This document shows, piece by piece, positions 15,097 through 22,724 of a stretch of DNA of 23,783 nt; the first letter of the stretch is position 1; each line of letters starts with the position of its first letter. The notes under the pieces were generated by a model. That model saw only the letters and a list, made by a program, of their open reading frames with translations. It did not search any database and had not been told where the DNA came from. The stretch covers positions 1 to 23,783 of the forward strand of contig CAZXJV010000041.1 of the NCBI GenBank assembly GCA_964641135.1, given 5' to 3'. Origin of the DNA: Teretinema sp964641135. Its GTDB lineage: Bacteria > Spirochaetota > Spirochaetia > Treponematales > Treponemataceae. A program made the translations under genes and the position numbers.

Positions 15097-16227
15097 TTGA
15101 ACTTCGGTATAGATACTTTCGGATGCGATCATGGCCGTTCCGGTCCCGGATCGTATGTACAGTCCCTGGTCAGAAATGTCCCTGAATCAACCCATACGCT
15201 CGAACTGTTTGGTCCGGAAATAGACAGATACACCTATAATTCCGGCCAGGCTTCTGTTGCATATCGGGGCTTAAGCATGGCAGACAGTCTTATGGCCGAG
15301 CGTGTGTGGCACCTGACTTCTTTTCCATCCTTTGCCCGTAAAAGCCGTTTTGATGCCGTCCTGTTTCCTTCACCCACAAAAATGCTGCCGCTCAAGTTCG
15401 CTGTTCCCTCAGTTGTTATGGTACAGGATATTGTTAGTGAACTGTATCGCGATTCTGATGATGCCGTATACCTTTCTCTTCTTAAAGGCAGACTGCGTAC
15501 TGCCAATCACATTATCGCCGCAAGCAATTTTATCCGCGATGACCTTGTGAAGCAAAAGATCAATGAATCGCGTATTACCGTTGTACATCATGGCATTGAT
15601 ACGTCCCTGTTTTACCCGCGTGAGTATTCAAACAGCGAAGCTGTCCTTATTCATCCATTTTCAATACGAAGGCCATATATTATTTATGCTTCCCGTGTCG
15701 CCTATCCCGGTAAATGTCACGTCGAGTTGATCCGCGGCTTCAATCTGTTCAAGGAACAGACCCGTGCACCGCATCGTCTTGTTCTGGCAGGTGCCGACGG
15801 GGTTAACGCAGATATTGTTCATCGTGAGGTTATTACCTCTCCCTGGTCCTCGGATATCCTGCTTACAGGATATTTCCCGCATCAGAACCTTCCTGAACTG
15901 TATGCAGCAGCTGATGCATGTATTTTTCCGTCTGCCTCAGAGGGTGTAGGCCTGCCTGTCCTCGAAGCAATGGCATCCGGAATTCCGGTTGCCTGTTCCT
16001 CACGCGGAGCCTTGCCGGAGATTGCCGGTGATGCTGCCGTATATTTTGATCAAAACAGTCCCGAGGAGATAGCCTCGGCCATACGTTCTCTTGTCAGACT
16101 TCCCGGCGTCTCGAATGAAACAAGGCGATCCGAATTGACAGCCCGGGCGCTGGAGCATATAAAAAAATATTCCTGGCAGGACTGTGCTGCCAGGACTGTT
16201 TCTGTGCTTGAATCTGTGTGCCGTTAG
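15097..16227 (+). CDS. GT4 family glycosyltransferase
   Basis: The 376-residue GT-B protein starts at TTG with GGGAGAG upstream; no ATG lies near the conserved N-terminus. It has an acceptor loop with GRSGPGSYVQSL near residues 14-25, VVHHGIDTSLF between the domains, YIIYASRVAYPGK at the start of the donor domain, and the E-x7-E motif in SEGVGLPVLEAMASG (about 280-295), followed by GALPEIAGDAAVYF. These are typical of mannosyl- or glucosyltransferases acting on lipid-linked or surface glycans. It stands alone between the helicase and clpX, so context does not reveal a substrate. It is unlike the GT4 enzyme at 9606 in its acceptor domain. Confidence 0.87.
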   Translation: MNFGIDTFGCDHGRSGPGSYVQSLVRNVPESTHTLELFGPEIDRYTYNSGQASVAYRGLSMADSLMAERVWHLTSFPSFARKSRFDAVLFPSPTKMLPLKFAVPSVVMVQDIVSELYRDSDDAVYLSLLKGRLRTANHIIAASNFIRDDLVKQKINESRITVVHHGIDTSLFYPREYSNSEAVLIHPFSIRRPYIIYASRVAYPGKCHVELIRGFNLFKEQTRAPHRLVLAGADGVNADIVHREVITSPWSSDILLTGYFPHQNLPELYAAADACIFPSASEGVGLPVLEAMASGIPVACSSRGALPEIAGDAAVYFDQNSPEEIASAIRSLVRLPGVSNETRRSELTARALEHIKKYSWQDCAARTVSVLESVCR

Positions 16228-16235
16228 AAGGGTCG

Positions 16236-16261
16236 TGACAAAGGCTCACGAGCCTCTGTCA
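16236..16261. terminator. Hairpin between convergent GT4 gene and clpX
   Basis: TGACA-A-AGGCTC (16236-16247) pairs with GAGCCT-C-TGTCA (16250-16261), 11 pairs with one A-C mismatch and a two-base loop. Both genes end beside it, so it may end both transcripts. No T tract follows on either strand. Confidence 0.55.
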
Positions 16262-16269
16262 TCAACCTT

Positions 16270-17514
16270 TCAGGCGGTTTTTGCGTTTGTCTGTTCAATT
16301 ACCGGTTTCAGGTTTTTGCGTACAACATCACGATTTATTACGACGCGCTTTTGTCCCTCAATCGACGGTATTTCAAACATGATTTCCATCATGAATTTTT
16401 CAACAATCGACCGCAGACCACGTGCTCCGGTATTCTGTTCAATCGCAAGATCAGCTATTGCATCAATGGCTTCGTCCTCAAATACAAGCTCAACCTTGTC
16501 AATATCCATAGATGCCTGATACTGTTTGATTACCGCATTTCTAGGTTCGGTAAGGATCCGTCTCAGATCATCGCGCACCAGTTCATTCAGTGCAACAGTT
16601 ATCGGAAGACGGCCTATAAACTCGGGAATCATACCGAATTTTATCAAATCATCAGCACCTAGCTGCCGGTATAATTCCTGCAGATTCCGTTCTTTCTTGC
16701 GCTTTACATCTGCCCCGAAACCTACTGGATGCTGGGATACGCGCGATTCAATCATCTTGTCCAGACCAACAAAGGCGCCACCGCAGATGAACAGAATATT
16801 GGTCGTATCAATTCTCAACATTTCCTGGTTCGGGTGTTTTCGGCCTCCCTGTGGCGGTACCGAGGCAACAGTGCCTTCTATAATTTTCAGCAAAGCCTGC
16901 TGTACACCTTCACCGGATACATCACGTGTAATTGATACGTTTTCGCCTTTGCGGGCAATCTTGTCGATCTCGTCAATATAGATGATTCCGCGTTCAGCAG
17001 CAGCAATATTGCCACCGGCGTTCTGAATCAGTTTAAGAAGGATATTTTCCACATCTTCACCTACATAGCCTGCTTCTGTAAGTGTGGTGGCATCTGCGAT
17101 GGCGAAAGGTACCTTCATCTTGTTTGCAAGCGTTCTTGCAAGCAAGGTTTTTCCTGAACCCGTCGGACCGATCAAGAGCACATTAGCCTTTTCTATGGAT
17201 ACAGCTTCAGGATCCTTTGCAGGATTTGCGATGCGCTTGTAATGATTATAAATGGCAACAGAAAGGGTTTTTTTTGCCTGTTCCTGTCCGACTATGTATT
17301 GATCAAGATACGATTTAAGATCAACCGGGGTAGGTATGTCGCCGGTGAACTCGGTAGCTGCTTTGCGGTTTTCTTCATCAAGAATACCCCTGCATACATC
17401 AACACAGTGGTCGCAGATCGCAACACCGGGTCCGCTTACTATTGCTGCAGGACTTGCCGGCGGCTTTCCGCAAAACGAGCACACCAGTTCGCGTTCATTT
17501 CTGAGTTTTGCCAT
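16270..17514 (-). CDS. clpX: ATP-dependent protease ATP-binding subunit ClpX
   Basis: ClpX is the AAA+ unfoldase that feeds tagged proteins into ClpP. The 414-residue protein has the N-terminal C4 zinc domain (Cys12, 15, 34, 37), Walker A GPTGSGKT (116-123), the pore loop GYVGEDVE (149-156), Walker B with DEID (181-184), the ClpP-docking GFGA in VGFGADVKRK, and a terminal sensor region. ATG 17514 is chosen because GGAGGAAAC stands directly before it and it gives the family N-terminus; the open frame upstream lies within clpP. It overlaps the end of clpP by 20 bases. The stop is close to the hairpin at 16236-16261. Confidence 0.97.
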   Translation of the reverse strand: MAKLRNERELVCSFCGKPPASPAAIVSGPGVAICDHCVDVCRGILDEENRKAATEFTGDIPTPVDLKSYLDQYIVGQEQAKKTLSVAIYNHYKRIANPAKDPEAVSIEKANVLLIGPTGSGKTLLARTLANKMKVPFAIADATTLTEAGYVGEDVENILLKLIQNAGGNIAAAERGIIYIDEIDKIARKGENVSITRDVSGEGVQQALLKIIEGTVASVPPQGGRKHPNQEMLRIDTTNILFICGGAFVGLDKMIESRVSQHPVGFGADVKRKKERNLQELYRQLGADDLIKFGMIPEFIGRLPITVALNELVRDDLRRILTEPRNAVIKQYQASMDIDKVELVFEDEAIDAIADLAIEQNTGARGLRSIVEKFMMEIMFEIPSIEGQKRVVINRDVVRKNLKPVIEQTNAKTA

Positions 17515-18112
17515 GTTTCCTCCTCGGCATAACCTGATCGATAACGCCGTAGGCCAATGCTTCTTCTGCCGACATGAAAAAATCACGTTCCATGTCTGCA
17601 GCGATCTGATCGATGGTTTTGCCTGTGTGAGAGGCAAAGTACTCTATGGTCAACTTTTTAAGACGGATAATTTCACGCGCCTGGATACCGATATCAACAG
17701 CCTGTCCCTGAACACCGCCCCAGGGCTGATGTATCAGAACCCTGGAAGAAGGCAGGGCAAACCTTTTTCCCGCTGATCCTCCTGCCAGAAGGATTGCTGC
17801 CATACTGGCTGCCTGGCCGAGACAGATGGTCTGAATGTCACAGCGTACATACTGCATGGTGTCGTATATTGCCAGTCCTGCAGTCACAGAACCTCCGGGA
17901 CTGTTGATATACAGATTTATATCCTTGTCAGGATTCTGTGACTCAAGGAAGAGCAGCTGAGCGACCGCAAGATCAGCAGTGGTATCGTTAATTTCACCAT
18001 CTATAAAAACGATACGGTCTTTCAGCAGCCGTGAAAAAATATCGTAGGCCCGTTCACCGTTTCCTGTTTGCTCAATAACATAGGGCACCAGGCTGTTCAT
18101 CTGTTCGTTCAT
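17495..18112 (-). CDS. clpP: ATP-dependent Clp protease proteolytic subunit
   Basis: ClpP forms the double-heptamer serine protease chamber. The 205-residue product has the catalytic triad Ser103 (GQAASMAAILLAGG), His128 (RVLIHQPWGG) and Asp177 (MERDFFM), plus NLYINSPGGSVTAGLAIYDTM. The start is ATG 18112, with AGAAGG five bases upstream; a Met four codons in is a second choice. It lies eight bases after tig and overlaps clpX by 20 bases, giving the common tig-clpP-clpX operon. A single clpP copy is present in this window. Confidence 0.97.
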   Translation of the reverse strand: MNEQMNSLVPYVIEQTGNGERAYDIFSRLLKDRIVFIDGEINDTTADLAVAQLLFLESQNPDKDINLYINSPGGSVTAGLAIYDTMQYVRCDIQTICLGQAASMAAILLAGGSAGKRFALPSSRVLIHQPWGGVQGQAVDIGIQAREIIRLKKLTIEYFASHTGKTIDQIAADMERDFFMSAEEALAYGVIDQVMPRRKHGKTQK

Positions 18113-18120
18113 TATACCTT

Positions 18121-19479
18121 CTACTCGTTCTTGAAGAGATCTGCAAAGGCTGTCTTGGGGCCCTTGGATACTGTACATTTTTCAAGAAGCTGGGCATAAA
18201 GCCTTTGCTCCTTGATATCATCAATAAGATACTCTTTCTTCCGGGGGTCCGCATAGTGATTTTTGACTTCTTCTGTAGATATTCCTGCACCCTCTGCAAT
18301 ACGGGCAAATTCTGCCTCAACATCGGCATCAGATACGTCAATTCCCCGGTCTTTCATCAACAGTTCAACGCAAACCCGGCTTTTAAGCAGCTTTTCGGCT
18401 TCAGGTCGCCATCCTGAAAGCATATCTTCCTTGGATTGGCCTGAAGCAAGAATCATTTTTTCAAGCTGGGCTGTATCGGTTCTGAACCTCTGGGCAAGCA
18501 TCTGCCAGCGGGATTCAAGCTCGGCCGAAACCATGGATTCAGGGAGCTCAAAACTGTTTTTCTCGACAATCTTGTCCAAAAGGGCGGTATTCTTGATTTC
18601 GCGCAGCTTGTTTTCAAGAGCGCTTTCCATGTTCTTTCTGATGTCAGCGGTCAGATCAGCCAGGTTCTTATACTTTTCGCTGACATCCTGTGCCAATTCA
18701 TCGTCAAGATCAGGAAGATTTCTCTCTTTAAGGGCGGTCAGGGTAACACGAAGTTTTTTGGTCTGTCCTGCCAGTTCACTGTCCTCAAACTTGGCAGGGT
18801 ATTTTTTTGTAAAGTCCTTGGTCTCGCCTTTAATCATACCGGTAATTTCATCATCGAACTTGAACACATTCTGACCTGAGCCCAGGGTAAATACAAAATC
18901 CTGGCGTTCGGTTCCGGCAATGACGGCACCATCCGAATCAAGTTCACAGTAATTCACTGTAACAATATTGTCCTTTGAAGCCTTGTCAGTATCGCTTTTA
19001 TCGGCAACGATTGCGTTTCGTTCCCTGATGGACTGAAGTTCCTGATCAATGTCTGCCTCAGTGACGGATACAACCGGAACTTCAATCTTGAAACCTTCTA
19101 CGGTTTCAAGGGTAACATCGGGAAACACATCGTAGCTGACTTTATAACTCAAGTCGCGGTCAATATCAAAATCAGGCGCCTCATTCATGACGGGCTGGCT
19201 GTAGGGCAGGGGACGTTCATGTTCGTTGGCACTGGTGAAAATCTCGTCAAGAGATTTTTCGATGATATCACCGGCAACTTCACCCTTAATAGCTTCTCCG
19301 TATTTCTTCTCCATCAAGGCAACCGGTACCTTTCCTTTGCGGAATCCGGGTATCTGGGCATTTTTGGCATACTTTTGCAGCAGGTCCTGGTATGACCGGG
19401 CGAGCTCGCTTTTGTCGACAGTTACGGTCAGTTCGACCCTGGATTTGTCAAGTTTTGTAATCTGCTTCTGCATCCTCAT
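18121..19479 (-). CDS. tig: Trigger factor (ribosome-associated chaperone)
   Basis: Trigger factor meets nascent chains at the ribosome exit tunnel. The 452-residue protein has the N-terminal ribosome-binding signature GFRKGK (45-50), a middle PPIase (FKBP-like) domain near 145-240 containing DFVFTLGSGQ, and a long helical, charged C-terminal chaperone domain. ATG 19479 has GAGG eight or so bases upstream; a second Met two codons in is possible. The gene begins the tig-clpP-clpX operon. The roughly 80 bases between it and the tRNA terminator must hold its promoter, but I see no clear -10/-35 pair. Confidence 0.96.
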   Translation of the reverse strand: MRMQKQITKLDKSRVELTVTVDKSELARSYQDLLQKYAKNAQIPGFRKGKVPVALMEKKYGEAIKGEVAGDIIEKSLDEIFTSANEHERPLPYSQPVMNEAPDFDIDRDLSYKVSYDVFPDVTLETVEGFKIEVPVVSVTEADIDQELQSIRERNAIVADKSDTDKASKDNIVTVNYCELDSDGAVIAGTERQDFVFTLGSGQNVFKFDDEITGMIKGETKDFTKKYPAKFEDSELAGQTKKLRVTLTALKERNLPDLDDELAQDVSEKYKNLADLTADIRKNMESALENKLREIKNTALLDKIVEKNSFELPESMVSAELESRWQMLAQRFRTDTAQLEKMILASGQSKEDMLSGWRPEAEKLLKSRVCVELLMKDRGIDVSDADVEAEFARIAEGAGISTEEVKNHYADPRKKEYLIDDIKEQRLYAQLLEKCTVSKGPKTAFADLFKNE

Positions 19480-19559
19480 CGGGGGTTCCTCTTGTATTGT
19501 TTAAGTGTTCAAGCCAATACCCTGTTGTATCTGTACCGGCTCTTGCATTGTTGAGTAGT

Positions 19560-19594
19560 AAAAAAAAAGCGATCCGGATTTTACCGAATCGCTT
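19560..19594 (-). terminator. Rho-independent terminator of the tRNA operon
   Basis: On the minus strand AAGCGATTCGG (19594-19584) pairs with CCGGATCGCTT (19577-19567), 11 pairs including one G-T wobble, with a six-base loop and a run of T residues to 19560. It lies just after tRNA-Gly and before tig. Confidence 0.9.
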
Positions 19595-19604
19595 TCCGAG
19601 TTAG

Positions 19605-19676
19605 AGCGGGAAACGGGAGTCGGACCCGCGACATCCACCTTGGCAAGGTGGCGCTCTACCACTGAGCTATTCCCGC
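19605..19676 (-). tRNA. tRNA-Gly (GCC)
   Basis: A 72-base cloverleaf with acceptor GCGGGAA/TTCCCGC, D-arm AGCTCAGTGGTAGAGC, anticodon loop CTTGCCA with GCC, and a GGTCCGACTCC T-arm. The CCA end is not encoded. It is last in the five-tRNA transcript. Confidence 0.95.
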
Positions 19677-19718
19677 AAAATCAACTGTTACACACTGTCC
19701 GGTTCCGTGAAGGAATTG

Positions 19719-19798
19719 TGCGAGAGGAGGGACTTGAACCCTCACGCCAAGGCACCAGATCCTAAGTCTGGCGTGTCTGCCAATTCCACCACTCTCGC
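19719..19798 (-). tRNA. tRNA-Leu (TAG)
   Basis: An 80-base type II tRNA with acceptor GCGAGAG/CTCTCGC, the Leu-typical D-arm GGTGGAATTGGCAGACAC, anticodon stem CCAGA/TCTGG around CTTAGGA (anticodon TAG), a variable arm, and T-arm GAGGGTTCAAGTCCCTC. CCA is not encoded. Confidence 0.94.
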
Positions 19799-19870
19799 TC
19801 ACCTTACGTGAGTGTAAGCAGTCTACAGAAAACCTAAAACCTTGTCAAGTAAGGTCTTTTGTTTTCTTTT

Positions 19871-19943
19871 TGAGCCACGAAGGGATCGAACCTTCGACCC
19901 ACAGATTAAGAGTCTGTTGCTCTACCAGCTGAGCTAGTGGCCC
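19871..19943 (-). tRNA. tRNA-Lys (CTT)
   Basis: A 73-base cloverleaf with acceptor GGGCCAC/GTGGCTC (one G-T pair), anticodon stem ACAGA/TCTGT around CTCTTAA (anticodon CTT), and T-arm GAAGGTTCGATCCCTTC. CCA is not encoded. Confidence 0.94.
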
Positions 19944-19957
19944 AATATCATGTTCAA

Positions 19958-20031
<74 letters not shown>

Positions 20032-20090
20032 AGCAGTCCTTCCGGCCGATACAGTCAATACCCGGGCTTTCACCGGCAGGCATCGACAAG

Positions 20091-20163
20091 GGTGGGTGAT
20101 GGGTTTCGAACCCACGACAGCCAGATCCACATTCTGGTGCTCTACCCCTGAACTACACCCACC
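20091..20163 (-). tRNA. tRNA-His (GTG)
   Basis: A 73-base tRNA that includes the extra G-1 paired with C73, the histidine identity mark. Acceptor GTGGGTG/CACCCAC; anticodon stem CCAGA/TCTGG around ATGTGGA (anticodon GTG). It is first in the array, about 19 bases after the -10 box. Confidence 0.95.
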
Positions 20164-20181
20164 ATCGAACTGACGAAAAGA

Positions 20182-20210
20182 ACCATATCGCAGCTGGCTG
20201 AAAATGTCAA
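20182..20210 (-). promoter_or_regulatory. Strong sigma-70 promoter of the tRNA operon
   Basis: On the minus strand a perfect TTGACA (20210-20205), 17-base spacer and TATGGT (20187-20182). It drives His-Arg-Lys-Leu-Gly tRNAs down to the terminator at 19560-19594. Confidence 0.85.
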
Positions 20211-20242
20211 GAGAACTTTTTACAGGAGAAAAAATAAACACC

Positions 20243-20281
20243 ACAGAAAAAACGGTGCGTTGGCCCTCAGTTTTTTTCTGT
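20243..20281. repeat. A/T-rich inverted repeat between tRNA and flagellar promoters
   Basis: ACAGAAAAAAC (20243-20253) is the inverse of GTTTTTTTCTGT (20270-20281) apart from one extra T; the loop is 16 bases. It lies between the two divergent transcripts and could isolate them or curve the DNA. No gene is seen between 20164 and 20315. Confidence 0.4.
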
Positions 20282-20293
20282 TTCGTCCGATAT
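20267..20293 (+). promoter_or_regulatory. Possible sigma-28-type flagellar promoter
   Basis: TCCGATAT (20286-20293) differs at one base from the GCCGATAT -10 of the flagellar sigma factor (FliA/SigD class). The -35 place, 15 bases upstream, reads TCAG rather than TAAA. A start near 20300 would fall just before the AAGGAG ribosome-binding site at 20301-20306. Confidence 0.35.
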
Positions 20294-20315
20294 AGAAATG
20301 AAGGAGTATACCGTT

Positions 20316-20813
20316 ATGACAAAAGATCTTTCATGCGCATCCGGATTATGTGAAATACTGCGGAATCAAATTTCCGCATTGTCCAATCTGTATGCCTGTC
20401 AGAAACGGATGTTTACCGCTGTGCTGGAACGTGATTGGGTAAACATGGAAGCGGTTACGCTTGAAACAGACAGACTTTCAGGTATGTTCGCAGATCTTGA
20501 AGAAGCTCGCACAACCTTGATCCGGAGTTTTTTTCCGGATGCTGACGCTTCCCGGGATTTTTACAGTATAAGCTCAACGTTTGAAGAAAAAGAACGCAAA
20601 TTGGCAAACAGCCTGTTTCGGGAAATGAAACAGCTCCTGCTGCTGTGCCGCACCGAAAACGATGTTTTTACAGTTCATGTACAAAATGCCCGTTCAATTG
20701 TGAAGTCTGTTGTTGAAAACTGTCTGCCGGATCGTCCCGGAAAGATCTACGGGCGAAACGGTTCTCCGGTTCATATCCGCATGGATTCTCTGGTTTTGAA
20801 CCGTTCATTCTGA
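20316..20813 (+). CDS. flgN: FlgN-like flagellar chaperone
   Basis: The 165-residue protein is mostly helical and charged, and resembles FlgN, the export chaperone that holds FlgK and FlgL until secretion. The assignment rests on size, helical heptad-like character (ILRNQISALSNLYACQKR, FEEKERKLANSLFREMKQ) and the position directly before flgK and flgL; sequence in this family is weakly conserved. ATG 20316 is preferred over an in-frame ATG at 20298 because AAGGAG (20301-20306) lies nine bases upstream of it and inside the longer version. The gap to flgK is 18 bases. Confidence 0.7.
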   Translation: MTKDLSCASGLCEILRNQISALSNLYACQKRMFTAVLERDWVNMEAVTLETDRLSGMFADLEEARTTLIRSFFPDADASRDFYSISSTFEEKERKLANSLFREMKQLLLLCRTENDVFTVHVQNARSIVKSVVENCLPDRPGKIYGRNGSPVHIRMDSLVLNRSF

Positions 20814-20831
20814 TAAAGCGAGGAAAATGAT

Positions 20832-22706
20832 ATGTCGACCTTTTCCGGAATAGAAATGGGAAAACGCAGCCTGTTTGCGCATAATCAGGCAATACAGACC
20901 GCAGGTCATAACCTTTCAAATTCGTCTACACCGGGATATTCCCGTCAACGCGTTGAGCTGAAAGCCTTTGATCCCATTTACCGGCCTGATTTATCCCGTG
21001 CCGAAACTCCAGGCCAGCTGGGACAGGGCGTAACCGTACAGTCCATCCGGCGTCTCCGTGATGAGTTACTCGATCAGCGTATTGTATCACAGGCGAACGG
21101 AGAAGGGTTTTGGGAAACCCGTGATAAATACATACTCATGATGGAACAGGTGTACAATGAACCGGCCGATACATCCATGAGAACACGTATGGATCAATTC
21201 TGGGATTCCTGGGAAGAGCTTTCTGTGTATCCCGAATCTCGTGCTGCCCGGCAAGCTGTCTTGACCCGTGGAGAAACATTGGTAGATTCCATTCAGCAGC
21301 AGTACCGTGCCCTGCGCGGCATCGGTGACATGCTTAATTCAGATATTCGTACCGTAACCAGCCAGGTAAATGACTTAACCAGACAGGTAGCCGGTTTGAA
21401 CGAGGAAATTGTCAAAGTAAGAGCAATGGGCGACAATCCCAATGATCTTCTTGATCGCCGGGACCTGCTTGTAGAAGAACTTTCTTCATTGATTAACATA
21501 ACGACCGATTCCAGGGACCCTGACGAATTCCTGGTACATACAGACGGGAAAATCCTTGTACAGGGGAAAAAACATCGTAGTTTTGGATTGGAACCGAACC
21601 TTACAAACGACGGGTACAGCCAGATTGTGTGGCAGGATACCGGAGACCGGGTATTCTTTTCCGGCGGGTCTTTGGGGGCTCTTGTAGGTCTGCGTGACAC
21701 TGATGTTCGTCAGGAGATACAAAAACTGGATACCATGACCATGAATTTTGTGGATCTGGTCAATGATGTTCATAGACATGCTACCGGAGCAAACGGACGT
21801 ACCGGGGTAGACTTTTTTACAGAGCATCCCTTCATCAACAATATCAACGGAAATTATGACCGCAGCGGTGATGGTAATCCGGATTCATCATATATCTTCA
21901 GAATATCCGGCGCACACCGCCTTGATCCTCGCGAGCAGATAGGTTTGGCAGGTGAAATGACTCTTTCGTCTGCTACCGGCACCGTAACCGTACCCTATTA
22001 TCCGACCGACATGGTTGCCGATGTTGTGGCCAGAATCAATTCTTCAGGATCGGAAGTGGTTGCCCGCCTCGATCGTGACGGTCGTCTTGTACTGAAAGGA
22101 ACCCCTTCCGGGAGCATCGATAATCCGGATTTTGTAATCAGGTATATTGCCGACTCCGGACGGTTTCTTGCCGGGTATGCCGGCGTCTTGAATGGAACCG
22201 GTGATGCTGCCTCGTTTAACTGGAATCAGGCAGATGCCGTAAACGCTCTTGCCGGTGGAGAACTCGCATGGGCAGTTGCACCCATAGCCCATCCCTCCGG
22301 CTGGATGGATATAAATCCGGTTATAAAGAGGGATGTTCAAACAATTGCAGCCGGTTTTGCCGGTGATGATGGTGTTGTACATGCCGGGGATAACCGGGCT
22401 GCTGTCGAAATCGCCAGGGTACGCAATACTGCTGTTATGGTCGGAAACACACGTACTTTCGATGAATTTTTTGCCGAGGCTGTAACAGGTATAGCCCTTA
22501 AAGGCGAACAGGCTGCCCGTGCTCTGGAAACACAGGTAGCAATCATGAAAGAGCTGCGGGATCTGCGCGATTCTATTTCAGGAGTCAATATAGATGAAGA
22601 ACTGGCTGATATTATCAAATTTCAGCACGGGTATAATGCCGCAGCAAAATTTATCAGTACTGTCAACGAGATGCTTGATACGGTTATCAACCGTGTCAAG
22701 GTGTAG
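20832..22706 (+). CDS. flgK: Flagellar hook-associated protein FlgK (HAP1)
   Basis: FlgK forms the first hook-filament junction layer. The 624-residue protein has the conserved N-terminus (STFSGIEMGKRSLFAHNQ) with AIQTAGHNLSNSSTPGYSRQRV of the rod/hook family, and a C-terminal helix ending SGVNIDEELADIIKFQHGYNAAAKFISTVNEMLDTVINR-type sequence (last 50 residues), typical of FlgK. The variable middle domain is at about 200-540. GAGG ten bases upstream of the ATG is the ribosome-binding site. flgL follows after 18 bases. In a spirochaete the filament is periplasmic, so export is into the periplasm. Confidence 0.96.
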   Translation: MSTFSGIEMGKRSLFAHNQAIQTAGHNLSNSSTPGYSRQRVELKAFDPIYRPDLSRAETPGQLGQGVTVQSIRRLRDELLDQRIVSQANGEGFWETRDKYILMMEQVYNEPADTSMRTRMDQFWDSWEELSVYPESRAARQAVLTRGETLVDSIQQQYRALRGIGDMLNSDIRTVTSQVNDLTRQVAGLNEEIVKVRAMGDNPNDLLDRRDLLVEELSSLINITTDSRDPDEFLVHTDGKILVQGKKHRSFGLEPNLTNDGYSQIVWQDTGDRVFFSGGSLGALVGLRDTDVRQEIQKLDTMTMNFVDLVNDVHRHATGANGRTGVDFFTEHPFINNINGNYDRSGDGNPDSSYIFRISGAHRLDPREQIGLAGEMTLSSATGTVTVPYYPTDMVADVVARINSSGSEVVARLDRDGRLVLKGTPSGSIDNPDFVIRYIADSGRFLAGYAGVLNGTGDAASFNWNQADAVNALAGGELAWAVAPIAHPSGWMDINPVIKRDVQTIAAGFAGDDGVVHAGDNRAAVEIARVRNTAVMVGNTRTFDEFFAEAVTGIALKGEQAARALETQVAIMKELRDLRDSISGVNIDEELADIIKFQHGYNAAAKFISTVNEMLDTVINRVKV

Positions 22707-22724
22707 GTTTCAGGAGGGTAGCAG

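Noticed and set aside
19798..19818. Interleaved repeats CTCAC-CTTAC-GTGAG-T-GTAAG suggesting a pseudoknot
   Set aside because: The arms are five bases with no connecting loop, so both stems cannot form together; probably chance in a tRNA spacer.
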